Shown here piece after piece: positions 42,805 through 50,909 of a stretch of DNA of 64,000 nt (position 1 is its first letter; the number at the start of each line of letters is the position of its first letter). The DNA is taken from positions 62,001-126,000 of the forward strand of contig NZ_CP031358.1 of NCBI RefSeq assembly GCF_003355455.1. The letters run 5' to 3'. The translations under genes were made by a program, and so were the position numbers. The notes beneath the pieces were generated by a model. That model worked only from the letters and a program-made list of their open reading frames with translations, searched no databases and was not told the origin of the DNA. Source of the stretch: Erythrobacter aureus (lineage in GTDB: Bacteria > Pseudomonadota > Alphaproteobacteria > Sphingomonadales > Sphingomonadaceae).

Positions 42805-44103
42805 TCAGCTCGCAGAGATGACTGCGCAGGATTTTCCGGCAGCAGTCATAGCTTTGCAGACGCGGACGCCCTCGGCGAGACCGAAGAACGGGCCGACACG
42901 AAGGCGAACATCGCCCGGGTTCGGATCGGCATCGAGAGTTCCACCGGTGCGGAGTGATGCTGCATCGGGGAAGCGCGCTTCGGCGTTCCCGATCAGGTTT
43001 GCGTTCTGAGCCTTCAGGGTAACGAATGCGCGCTCCATTTCAGCGCGCGAGCCGGAACCGAGATCGACCTCGTACTTGCGACCAGTCGAAGGCGAGGCAA
43101 GAGCAGGCGGCATGTTGCTCTGGATCACGCCGTCCGCAACGCGCTGGGTCGCCGGAGGCGAAGTCACGGGCTGGTTGAAAGTGGCGATGTTCGGCAGGCT
43201 GCTGCCCTTGCGCTGCTTGATGCAGACGAATTTGAGGCCGTTACGAAGCACGATGTCGCCGACACCTTCGACGACGAGCATGCGGCCATTGGGACCGGCG
43301 GTGCGGACGTTTACAGGCGACTCGACGCCTTGGACGACCAGGCTGGCAACGGGCCACTCGTTGATGGCATCAGCATTCGCGCCGTAATCGATGTAGGTGT
43401 ACTGACCGTCGCGGAAAACGCGTTCCGGCGGAATTCCGGCAGAGTGGCCTTCGGGAACGAAAATGCCCAGGTCGTGGATGATGTTTTCAGGACGAAAGCC
43501 GATGGAGCGGAGCCAATCCGCCTCGACCTTGAGATCGGAAGCCGAAGCGCTGCGGGACATACCGCCCATCGAGGCAGGCATGGCCTGAGCACGACGCGTC
43601 ACCATGATGTCGACGGAAATATCCGTGATCGTATTGGTGTTCGCACCTTCGCCGCGAACATAGAACTGATAGAGATTGCCCGACTTGCCCATTGCAACGA
43701 CGTTTCCGTCTGCACCGGGGCGGATCACGCGCACCATGACGACATTTGAGCGAGGGATAATCGCCTCGAAGGAGACGGGGTCCGAGACGTAGACGTCTTC
43801 GATAAGTTCGTCGGCGGGAAAGCGAATGGTGGTGTTCATCGCCTCGCGCAGGCGCAAGGGAATGATGCGGTCAGGCTGGTATTCGAAGCGCGAATAGCCG
43901 GGCGTTTCCTGGCTCACACCCATGCTGGTAGTGGGATTGTCCCACGCTTTCTGGATCGCACCGACAGGTTCGAGATAGGACTTGTCGAGCGAGCCGTAGT
44001 CGCCTGCAGCTTGCGCCTTCTGCTGCGAGGACTGGGCATATGCAGCCGGCGCGGCCGCGGCTGCGATCGAGGCTGCGATTACGAGGAATGTAGAGCGTTT
44101 CAT
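42805..44103 (-). CDS. virB9: VirB9-like outer-membrane-complex protein with C-terminal SPOR domain
   Basis: 432 residues. A signal peptide (ends AYAQ, about residue 24) is followed by a VirB9/TrbG N-terminal domain (FEYQPDRIIPLRLREAMNTT, IRFPADELIEDVYV, SGNLYQFYVRG). The end (about 343-430) reads as a SPOR domain: YEVDLGSGSRAEMERAFVTL and VRLRVGPFFGLAEGVRVCKA. SPOR domains bind glycan strands lacking stem peptides, at division sites. A SPOR tail on VirB9 is unusual and may tether the channel to peptidoglycan. The ATG at 44103 follows AGGAAC. Confidence 0.85.
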   Translation of the reverse strand: MKRSTFLVIAASIAAAAAPAAYAQSSQQKAQAAGDYGSLDKSYLEPVGAIQKAWDNPTTSMGVSQETPGYSRFEYQPDRIIPLRLREAMNTTIRFPADELIEDVYVSDPVSFEAIIPRSNVVMVRVIRPGADGNVVAMGKSGNLYQFYVRGEGANTNTITDISVDIMVTRRAQAMPASMGGMSRSASASDLKVEADWLRSIGFRPENIIHDLGIFVPEGHSAGIPPERVFRDGQYTYIDYGANADAINEWPVASLVVQGVESPVNVRTAGPNGRMLVVEGVGDIVLRNGLKFVCIKQRKGSSLPNIATFNQPVTSPPATQRVADGVIQSNMPPALASPSTGRKYEVDLGSGSRAEMERAFVTLKAQNANLIGNAEARFPDAASLRTGGTLDADPNPGDVRLRVGPFFGLAEGVRVCKAMTAAGKSCAVISAS

Positions 44104-44130
44104 ATCGATGTTCCTGGCCAAATCGTGATG

Positions 44131-44844
44131 TTAGTCGCGGCGGGCGTCGTTGACGGAGCGAACGGTCATGCCGAAGGGGTTGTTGAGGCGATCGGAGTAG
44201 CTGACGTTCTTCGGTTCGAAGGCGACGTCGAAGGTGCTGATCCAAGTGCGGGAAGTGCCGCTCGATGCAGGAGCGAAAGGCGTTTCCTCGGCCATGTCGG
44301 TGGTTACGAACTCGACCTGCCATGTGGTGTCACCGATCTTTCGAACGGAATCGATCCGAACCTTGCGGATCATGCCAGCCTGGCGAAGCCGCTCATGCTC
44401 AGCCCGAGCCGCAGTCATGAAGGAAGTGTAGGCTTCCGGCATGGTCATCAGCTGGACGACAGATCCGTTGCCCCAGTTGATGGCCTGTTCGGCGTCGGAG
44501 CCGACGATCGAGTAGCGCTTGACGACATAGTTGCGCAGGCCGATCTCGGATACGTAGTCGACAGTCGGGCTTTCCAGCGTCGAGGGGTTGAGATGGATGA
44601 TCTCATCACCCTTGTCATTGCTGGCGACGACCATGGGGACGATCTTCTGCAACGGCAGCAGGACGGCAATCACGCAGACGAGCGCGATAATGGCGAAGGC
44701 CTCGACGACCGAGATGACCGCCATCATCCTGGCGAAAGCAGCCATACGGCGCTCGGGAAGAGCGTCCGTGTCGTAATCGGCAGGATAGGCGCCGACCTTG
44801 TCGGCGACCGGTTCGTCTTCAGCCGTTGCAGCGATGTCGGTCAT
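44131..44844 (-). CDS. virB8: VirB8 inner-membrane assembly factor
   Basis: 237 residues. A cytoplasmic acidic N-terminus is followed by one membrane segment (about 44-66, VEAFAIIALVCVIAVLLPLQ) and a periplasmic VirB8 domain with VVASNDKGDEIIHLNPSTLE, YVVKRYSIVGSDAEQAINWG, VRIDSVRKIGDTTWQVEFVT and RLNNPFGMTV near the end. This is the standard layout. It overlaps the virB7-like lipoprotein gene by one base and lies 27 bases before virB9. Assignment is secure. Confidence 0.9.
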   Translation of the reverse strand: MTDIAATAEDEPVADKVGAYPADYDTDALPERRMAAFARMMAVISVVEAFAIIALVCVIAVLLPLQKIVPMVVASNDKGDEIIHLNPSTLESPTVDYVSEIGLRNYVVKRYSIVGSDAEQAINWGNGSVVQLMTMPEAYTSFMTAARAEHERLRQAGMIRKVRIDSVRKIGDTTWQVEFVTTDMAEETPFAPASSGTSRTWISTFDVAFEPKNVSYSDRLNNPFGMTVRSVNDARRD

Positions 44845-45050
44845 TATGCCTTGGCTTCCTGCTTGAGTTCAGCGCCATCCAGAAGGAAGTCGGGCAGCCC
44901 GCTTGGCTGATCTTTCTGGATGCATGCGCAAGGAGTGCGCTTCAGCTTGTTGGGACCGCCGCCGACGCCGACAGCACTGTCCTGGAAATTGCCGGCCGTG
45001 GTGCAGCCCGTGAGAAGGGCAAGCGCACATACCGCGAGAACGGGACGCAT
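44844..45050 (-). CDS. virB7: VirB7-like outer-membrane lipoprotein
   Basis: 68 residues. MRPVLAVCALALLTGCTTAG is a lipoprotein signal with lipobox LLTGC, so Cys15 should be acylated. The mature part has two further Cys (CACIQK) that could pair with VirB9. Size and position (directly before virB8, in the order B7-B8-B9-B10-B11-D4) support VirB7. The ATG at 45050 is chosen because the upstream frame to 45152 lacks protein character. Confidence 0.78.
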   Translation of the reverse strand: MRPVLAVCALALLTGCTTAGNFQDSAVGVGGGPNKLKRTPCACIQKDQPSGLPDFLLDGAELKQEAKA

Positions 45051-45149
45051 AGTGAAACTCCGTTTAGCTTGGGGATTTCGAATCGGTGCGAGCACCACTT
45101 TGGGTGTTGTCGTTCCTAATCCAGATGCCCCCTGGAACTTGTCTGGATA

Positions 45150-45177
45150 CATTTACTAGGCGGGCAGGAATCGTCAA
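45150..45177 (-). promoter_or_regulatory. Candidate promoter of the virB7-virD4 operon
   Basis: On the minus strand TTGACG (45177-45172), 16 bases, TAAATG (45155-45150), about 100 bases before the virB7 ATG and downstream of the terminator at 45240-45265. A good sigma-70-like match, by eye. The remainder of the 252-base gap (45051-45302) holds no gene I can support. Confidence 0.45.
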
Positions 45178-45239
45178 CAACTTTTCCCCCCACCCTTTGT
45201 TCCTCAAGGCAACAAAGACCCTCACTTATCCAGAAACAA

Positions 45240-45265
45240 GAAGGGCGACCCGTAGGCCGCCCTTC
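45240..45265 (-). terminator. Terminator after the second VirB5-like gene
   Basis: GAAGGGCG/CGCCCTTC stem with a ten-base loop, followed on the minus strand by TTGTTTCT. It separates the virB2-B3-B4-B5-B5 transcript from the virB7-virD4 transcript. Confidence 0.75.
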
Positions 45266-45302
45266 AAACTTCCTGACTGGAAGAGGATTTTCCTCGAATC
45301 GC

Positions 45303-46784
45303 TTAGCGAGTATCTTCCACTCCGGGCCCGCGCGGATCGCGAGGGTTCGGAGTAGGTGTCGGCGTCGGCGGCTGAATGACCGGCACCGGATAGACAAACT
45401 CGGGAAGATTGCGCGCTGCATCGATGCCGCTGGCGGCAAGGATCTGGTCGCGCTTCCGGACAATGGCCGGCGGCGCGCTGGCAAGCTTCCGATACAGAGC
45501 GTCTACCTCGGCTTGAGCCTGTGCGATCGCTGCTGCTAGCGCCCGCGAGTCCGAGGCGTCCACGCCAATGGACTGCTCGTACTCGGCGAGAGCCTCGCGG
45601 GTCTGCCTCTCCATGTTGGCAGCATCCTGAGCGATCGGCCTGAAGAAGGCTTCCTGCTTGTATGCTTCCGCACGGCGAATGAGGCGGTCACTCCAGTTGT
45701 CGTTGACGTCGCCACGGACCATTTTGTCCATCGCGTTCTCGGCGGCAGCTGCTGCATCCCGCGCTGACTTGCCCTTGTTGGGATTGTCCCAGGTGGTGCG
45801 GTCGTACCGAGCCATATAGCTGTCTGCAGTGCCGATGAGGCGCGATGCGGCGATGCCTTTCTTACGAGCATCACTGGCGGCAATTGCTTGCACGCTCTGC
45901 TGAGCTTGGCGAGCTGCTGCCTGCATCTGGCTGTACTCGAGCTGGGTCTGACGCGAACCTTCAATACCGGCCGTAAAGCCGGTAACGATGTTCTTTGCAT
46001 TCAGCAGCGCCGCGAGCTTCGCCGCAGCATTAGCCAGCTTGCCGATATCCTCGGCATACTCGCCCATCTCGACGGAAGCGACTGCCGGAGCCTCGGTGCG
46101 AGGGCTAGTCCGGCCTCCCGAAACGTGCGTCGGCAGAGCATGCACGGCGTTTAGCTGCATTCGAGCAGCTTCGACTTCACGCTTTGCCATCATCGCATCG
46201 AACAGGAGACGCTTGGCGCCCTGATTGATGCTCCAGGCGGTACGCATGTCTGCACTGTTCGAACCGACACCTTGCATCAGCTTGGTGAGCCGTTCGGCCT
46301 CGGCATTCATGCGCGAGAGCTTGTTCTTGGTCGCCATCGCCATGGCAAAGCCCTCGCCGGCAGCCGAGCGAAGGCGAAGGCGATTGCCGCGAGCAGCTTC
46401 GGCTGTGCCTTGACCGCGAAGCGACGCATCGAACGCGTTGCTTGCTTCACTGACAGAGACGCGCGGGCCGCTGCTAAGCGGAGCAAAGCCGCCGGTCTGG
46501 CTCGGCGTAATCGCGGAGGTAAGTTCAGGCGCGAGTGAGCCAATCTTACCCAAGGCGTTGTTGAGGTCGGTGTATTGCTTGACCTGCTCGATAGCTGCCT
46601 CGAGCTCTTTCTTTTTCTGAGCGATCTCAGCGACGGTTCCGGCAATCTTGCCAGGGTCGGCCACGATGCATGGAGGCGGCATGATAGGCGAGGGACATGG
46701 ACCGAGCTGCGCAGCAGCCGGCGACGGAAGCGCGAGGCAGGCGGCCGCAATAGCGGCCGCTCCTCCTATGTTACGGACCCGCAT
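45303..46784 (-). CDS. Second VirB5/TrbJ-like periplasmic protein
   Basis: 493 residues, with a signal peptide (about 1-25, ending AAAQ). The rest is nearly all helical: KIAGTVAEIAQKKKELEAAI, long Ala/Arg/Gln-rich stretches, and a Pro-Thr repeat tail (PPTPTPTPNPRDPRGP). It starts three bases after the stop of the VirB5-like gene upstream, in a T4SS operon, which supports a pilus-tip or pilus-base role. It is about twice the usual VirB5 length. Family membership rests on helical pattern and location, so moderate certainty. Confidence 0.62.
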   Translation of the reverse strand: MRVRNIGGAAAIAAACLALPSPAAAQLGPCPSPIMPPPCIVADPGKIAGTVAEIAQKKKELEAAIEQVKQYTDLNNALGKIGSLAPELTSAITPSQTGGFAPLSSGPRVSVSEASNAFDASLRGQGTAEAARGNRLRLRSAAGEGFAMAMATKNKLSRMNAEAERLTKLMQGVGSNSADMRTAWSINQGAKRLLFDAMMAKREVEAARMQLNAVHALPTHVSGGRTSPRTEAPAVASVEMGEYAEDIGKLANAAAKLAALLNAKNIVTGFTAGIEGSRQTQLEYSQMQAAARQAQQSVQAIAASDARKKGIAASRLIGTADSYMARYDRTTWDNPNKGKSARDAAAAAENAMDKMVRGDVNDNWSDRLIRRAEAYKQEAFFRPIAQDAANMERQTREALAEYEQSIGVDASDSRALAAAIAQAQAEVDALYRKLASAPPAIVRKRDQILAASGIDAARNLPEFVYPVPVIQPPTPTPTPNPRDPRGPGVEDTR

Positions 46785-46787
46785 CGC

Positions 46788-47543
46788 TTAGTTGCGCTTC
46801 GCGGTAGCATCACCAGCAAGGGTGCGCGACGCGTCCAGCTCGAGAAGCTGCGCCTGGATGGCGGTCTGCTTCTGCATCTCGGCGTACATCGCGAGGAGCG
46901 TAGCCGTGTTGACCTGGACGTCGGTCCGCAGGTCGGTCGATTCCGAGGCCTGCGCGCTGAGCTTGTCGGCGATCTGCTGGGTTTCAGCAAGGTCGGACTT
47001 GAAGGACGCAGCGGCGCCGAAGCCGGTGATAGCAGTTTCGCGTAGAGCGATGTTGCGGCGATCGCGAAGCTGACGGACCGTCTGCATGTTCATCGACTCG
47101 CTGCCGCCATAGAAGAAGATCTTGCTGGCAGCATCGCGCCCGGCGCCGAGACTGTCGATGGTCGGGATGTTGAGCGATCCTTCACCGTCGATTTTCAGAC
47201 CCTTCACCGCGTTGCCGAGATTGGCGCTGGTCGAACCGAGGGTCTGGACGTCACGCAGGATGCCCTTGGCTCCGGCCATATCGATACCGGACTGCTGCAT
47301 GATCGAATCCAGCTGGCCCTTGCCGACCTGGCCGATGGTGTTGCGCATCTGGTTGACCTGCTGAACCTGCTGGCGAATTTGCGCCAGCTGCTGGCTTGCC
47401 GTCGAGACGACTTCGCGAATACGCGCGATTGCAGTCGGATCGATAACGGGAATGCCGGCGCTCGCCGGGGCGGGCATCGTCATGACAGTGGCGGCAGCAG
47501 CCGCGGCGAAAAGAGCACGAGCCTTCTTGGTAAGCATCATCAT
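46788..47543 (-). CDS. virB5: VirB5/TrbJ-like minor pilus protein
   Basis: 251 residues. A signal peptide (about 1-29, ending PASA) precedes a mature helical protein starting GIPVIDPTAIARIREVVSTA with a Gln-rich coiled coil (QLAQIRQQVQQVNQMRNTI), typical of VirB5/TrbJ. Three consecutive ATG codons lie at 47543, 47540 and 47537; AGGGG immediately before them makes the third equally likely. A TTTCAGGA motif lies at 47609-47616 in the gap to virB4. Confidence 0.8.
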   Translation of the reverse strand: MMMLTKKARALFAAAAAATVMTMPAPASAGIPVIDPTAIARIREVVSTASQQLAQIRQQVQQVNQMRNTIGQVGKGQLDSIMQQSGIDMAGAKGILRDVQTLGSTSANLGNAVKGLKIDGEGSLNIPTIDSLGAGRDAASKIFFYGGSESMNMQTVRQLRDRRNIALRETAITGFGAAASFKSDLAETQQIADKLSAQASESTDLRTDVQVNTATLLAMYAEMQKQTAIQAQLLELDASRTLAGDATAKRN

Positions 47544-47620
47544 CCCCTGTGAAAAATGGGTGGAACTTGCGAACAATATACTGGATTTTTCCTGCCGTAT
47601 AGACGGGGTTTCAGGATTAT

Positions 47621-50062
47621 TTAGGCAGCCATGCGGTCGGCCGCGATCTTTTCCATGTAGAGATTGCGGAAGTTCTCTGGATCCTTCTCGGCAAGTTCGC
47701 GGATGAGGCGAACGCTCGCGTTACCGGACGCGAAGGTCTGGAGACCATCACCAAGCGGAGCCATGTTGTTGTCGATGATGACGGATTCCACGCCATCCGT
47801 TTCCGACATACGCCGGAGGAGGAATGCGCGCTGGAGGTGACCATGGCTGCGGCCGAGGACGAAATCGAGCTCGCGTTCGGTGAGGCCGAAAATCTTGAAG
47901 TCTTCGGCCTTCGCCTTGACGTTCCGGAAGAAGATCTGCGTCGCACACTGGCCGATGATGGTCTGCGCGTGCGGCGTTTCTTCGATCGCATTCGGACGCT
48001 GGAAGGCGCAGATGAAGATCTGGCCGAGTTTACGACCTTCCTGAAGGCCGGCGGCGAATTTTGCAGCGAAGAAGTCGTTGCGCAGCAGCGGTGCGGTTTC
48101 GTCGACGAAGTAGAGCGCCGGATATCCCTGGTTAACCGAAACATCCATCGTTCGGTGCATGATGTAGGAGACCACGGCAGGGCCGAGGGCGTCCGTACGC
48201 TCGTCGTTGAGCACGTTGGTGAAGTCGAACGAGGTCATGCGCGCGCCGAGATCGAGACTGTCTTGCGCAGCGTTGAAGACGTGGCCGTGCTGGTTTTCGC
48301 TGATCCACGGTCGCAGAGCTGCGCGAGCCGCAGAGTCTGGCGCAAAGGCAGTGTTCCAGAGCTTTTTCAGGTTGCGGTCTTCGTGCGGGAGCAGCTCCAG
48401 CATATCGAGCGCCTGCCCGAATTCTTCCGAGCTCTTATCATCGGTGAGGCCGGAAATCAGTTTCAGCCAGGTCGAGAGATAGTCACGGTTGCGCGCGTTG
48501 AGCTCCATCTGGAGCGGGTTCATCGCGCAGCTGTCATCGTCGAAGCGAACGTAGTTACCGCCGCTCATGCGAGTGACAACTTCGGTGCCGTAGAAGCGGT
48601 CGAAGAAGAAGACGCGCAGCTCGGGATAGCGCATTGCCATGGTCGAGAGCCACGAGGTCGTGACCGTCTTACCCGAGCCGGAGGGACCGATCACGAGCAT
48701 ATGGCCGAGCGGCTCTTTGTTGCCGGGGTCCGACGTATCGTGGAACACGAAGTTGTAGGGGCTGCCGGTCGAAGTCTTGAGAATGGTGACAGGGCTGTCG
48801 CCCCAAACCGAGCGGTCTGCGCCCTTGTGGTTGCGCTGCATGGCCAGCAACGTCGAGACGTTGGCGGCGAGCGGCTTCCAAGGGCGAGGAAGAGTGTCGT
48901 AAGTCGGGAACTGCGACCACCAGATAGGCTGGCTCACCGCACCTTCGCGCACCGTCGTAACTTCGTACTGGGCAGCGATGGTAGTGATTTGCGCGACGCG
49001 CTTGTCGAGCTCCTCCTTGCTGCTGGCCTCGATAAGGATGTTGAGGCCATAGTTGCAGAGGACCTGGGTGTCGGTGCCGCCGCCAGCGACAATTTCGCCG
49101 ACTTCAGCGAATTGTGCGTGCGCAGTTTCGCTCATGAGCGTGGTGCGCGCGAGGCGATACTGGATGTCGAGCGCGGCAGTAGCCTTCGCGCGATTGAGCG
49201 GCTCGATGTAGTGATAGATGGTGTAATCGAAGGGGAGGGAAGCCAGGTCGGCCAACATCTGCTCTTCGGTAACGTCACCCCACGTTTTCACGCCGATAGT
49301 CGCCTGATAGCGGGTCTGGTCGCCGGAGGTCCATGTGATGAGACCAGTCTTATCGTCCGCGAACTCGACAGTGTCGGCGGTGATCTGCTCCGACACATTC
49401 GCCTCGGGAATGTATTTCGGCGAGGGACGAGTGATAGGCGATGCGAGACGGCCAAGGATCTTGAGAGGGCTTTCGCCCTCCTTGGCGGTCAGAACCTGCG
49501 GCTTGAACGGCGCAAGCGAGGCGAGGGTGAGCGAAACGGCCTCTTCGAGGGCGACACGCCCGCCATCCTTCTCGACAGAGATGATCGCATAGTGGTCGGT
49601 ATGGAACGAGTTGGACTCGAATCCCTTCTCCCACTGCTTCGCCAGCTTGGCGAGGTGGGGAACAGGGTGCTCCATCAGCTGACCAGGCTTGATGGCCGTG
49701 CGGACGGTGAAGACGCGAGCACGAGCCTTGCGCTCGGCAATCTGGCTGAGCCAAGTGCGGCGCGCAGTGAACAAGCCCATATGCTCGTTCTCGTTGGTGA
49801 CCTGAAGCTCGGCGCCGGCGATCTTGACGATCTGCACGAGGTCGCCGCGCTTGGTAAGAATGGTTTTCTTGTCCGGGAGCATGCACAGGAATGGCATGAA
49901 GTCGACCAGACGAGTTTCCTTGGGCAGAGGCATCAGCTTGCGCGAAACCTTGGGGACCATCATGGTGATAGCAGCGGCCGTGGAGAGCAGGGCACCTGCG
50001 CCCGCAATCACTGGACCGATAGCGCCCGGCGCAAAAATCATTGAGCCGACGTCAAGCGACAT
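47621..50062 (-). CDS. virB4: VirB4 ATPase
   Basis: The essential traffic ATPase of the T4SS. 813 residues. A short hydrophobic N-terminal segment (about 9-33) could anchor it. The motor has Walker A IGPSGSGKTV with Lys465, RVFFFDRFYGTE, NRDYLSTWLKLISGLTDD, Walker B-like PALYFVDETAPL and a closing helical region with GQCATQIFFRNVKAKAEDFK. It overlaps virB3 by 11 bases, as is common. Assignment is secure. Confidence 0.94.
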   Translation of the reverse strand: MSLDVGSMIFAPGAIGPVIAGAGALLSTAAAITMMVPKVSRKLMPLPKETRLVDFMPFLCMLPDKKTILTKRGDLVQIVKIAGAELQVTNENEHMGLFTARRTWLSQIAERKARARVFTVRTAIKPGQLMEHPVPHLAKLAKQWEKGFESNSFHTDHYAIISVEKDGGRVALEEAVSLTLASLAPFKPQVLTAKEGESPLKILGRLASPITRPSPKYIPEANVSEQITADTVEFADDKTGLITWTSGDQTRYQATIGVKTWGDVTEEQMLADLASLPFDYTIYHYIEPLNRAKATAALDIQYRLARTTLMSETAHAQFAEVGEIVAGGGTDTQVLCNYGLNILIEASSKEELDKRVAQITTIAAQYEVTTVREGAVSQPIWWSQFPTYDTLPRPWKPLAANVSTLLAMQRNHKGADRSVWGDSPVTILKTSTGSPYNFVFHDTSDPGNKEPLGHMLVIGPSGSGKTVTTSWLSTMAMRYPELRVFFFDRFYGTEVVTRMSGGNYVRFDDDSCAMNPLQMELNARNRDYLSTWLKLISGLTDDKSSEEFGQALDMLELLPHEDRNLKKLWNTAFAPDSAARAALRPWISENQHGHVFNAAQDSLDLGARMTSFDFTNVLNDERTDALGPAVVSYIMHRTMDVSVNQGYPALYFVDETAPLLRNDFFAAKFAAGLQEGRKLGQIFICAFQRPNAIEETPHAQTIIGQCATQIFFRNVKAKAEDFKIFGLTERELDFVLGRSHGHLQRAFLLRRMSETDGVESVIIDNNMAPLGDGLQTFASGNASVRLIRELAEKDPENFRNLYMEKIAADRMAA

Positions 50063-50342
50063 AGGTCTTACCCTTGGTTTTGATGATGCCCTTCGTCCCG
50101 TGCATGAACTTTTGACGGGCGAGCATGATGTTGTGCAGATGCGGGTCTTTGAAACCCTGCGCTACTGAATAAATGCAGCCCAATATCCCGACGATGATGC
50201 CGGGGATCGGACCAAAACCTGCCGCCATACCAGCGAACCAAAGAAGCATGCCGCCACTTAGGGAGACAGCTCCCAGAAGTGGCGGCATATATGCGAACGT
50301 CTGCGGTCCTGCGACGTACTTGAGCAGCGGAGAACGCAGCAT
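50052..50342 (-). CDS. virB3: VirB3 inner-membrane protein
   Basis: 96 residues with two adjacent membrane segments (about 18-58: YMPPLLGAVSLSGGMLLWFA and GIIVGILGCIYSVAQ) followed by FKDPHLHNIMLARQK, the family's conserved D-P-x-h region. It lies between virB2 and virB4 and overlaps virB4. Small size and location make the call firm. Confidence 0.88.
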   Translation of the reverse strand: MLRSPLLKYVAGPQTFAYMPPLLGAVSLSGGMLLWFAGMAAGFGPIPGIIVGILGCIYSVAQGFKDPHLHNIMLARQKFMHGTKGIIKTKGKTYVA

Positions 50343-50382
50343 GTTCGGCTCCTAGTGGCGGTAGATCGTCAGCTGAAGGCGA

Positions 50383-50718
50383 TTAGCCGACAGCGAGGGT
50401 CGACAGCCAGTTGATGGCACCCGGGATGACCGCGAGGCCGAACGAAACGCCGACGCCGGTGGCAACCCACTTCCAGTTGAGCTTGCCGAAGAAGCCGAGC
50501 AGGAGGCACGAGACCATGCCGATGCCGCCGACGGCGAGCGCGAAGGTGGTCAGCGACTGGCGGAAGGTTTCCGCGCCTGCGCTGGCGTTCGCGAACGGAT
50601 CAGCCTGGGCCATTGCGGTGTCGGGAAACAGCGCCATCAGGCCGGCGACGAGGACGAGGCTGGCGCACTTCATGCTGGCGGCCGCGTCGAACGAGATTTT
50701 GGGCATGCGAAACTTCAT
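50383..50718 (-). CDS. virB2: VirB2 major pilin
   Basis: 111 residues. A long signal peptide (cleavage likely after AMAQ, about residue 38) leaves a mature pilin of about 73 residues with two hydrophobic helices (TTFALAVGGIGMVSCLLLGF and VGVSFGLAVIPGAINWLS) joined by a basic loop GKLNWKW, the standard pilin layout. It is first in the virB2-B3-B4-B5 order. Upstream, TTTCAGGA at 50814-50821 and CTGGATGTTTTAGGG near 50850 mark the promoter region. Confidence 0.88.
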   Translation of the reverse strand: MKFRMPKISFDAAASMKCASLVLVAGLMALFPDTAMAQADPFANASAGAETFRQSLTTFALAVGGIGMVSCLLLGFFGKLNWKWVATGVGVSFGLAVIPGAINWLSTLAVG

Positions 50719-50909
50719 GTGTGGAACTCCTGTTGAACTACCTACCGATTAGGCTGTGGAGACAGATTTTGTAGAAGGCCCCCGCCAACCGATATGGCCA
50801 TACTATCGAGACTTTCAGGAACCGCCAACCGTTTTTTGCTGGCAATTCTGGATGTTTTAGGGACCGCTTAGGAAGATTGGCAGAATCGAGGGGTTAAATC
50901 CTCATTCTC
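50719..50909. promoter_or_regulatory. virB2 promoter region
   Basis: A 191-base gap after the DnaB-like gene. It holds TTTCAGGA (50814-50821) and TCTGGATGTTTTAGGG (about 50847-50862), both members of the recurrent motif group, and AGGAG before the virB2 ATG. No gene seen. Confidence 0.4.

Noticed and set aside
47837..50044. 735-residue plus-strand open frame
   Set aside because: Antisense to virB4.
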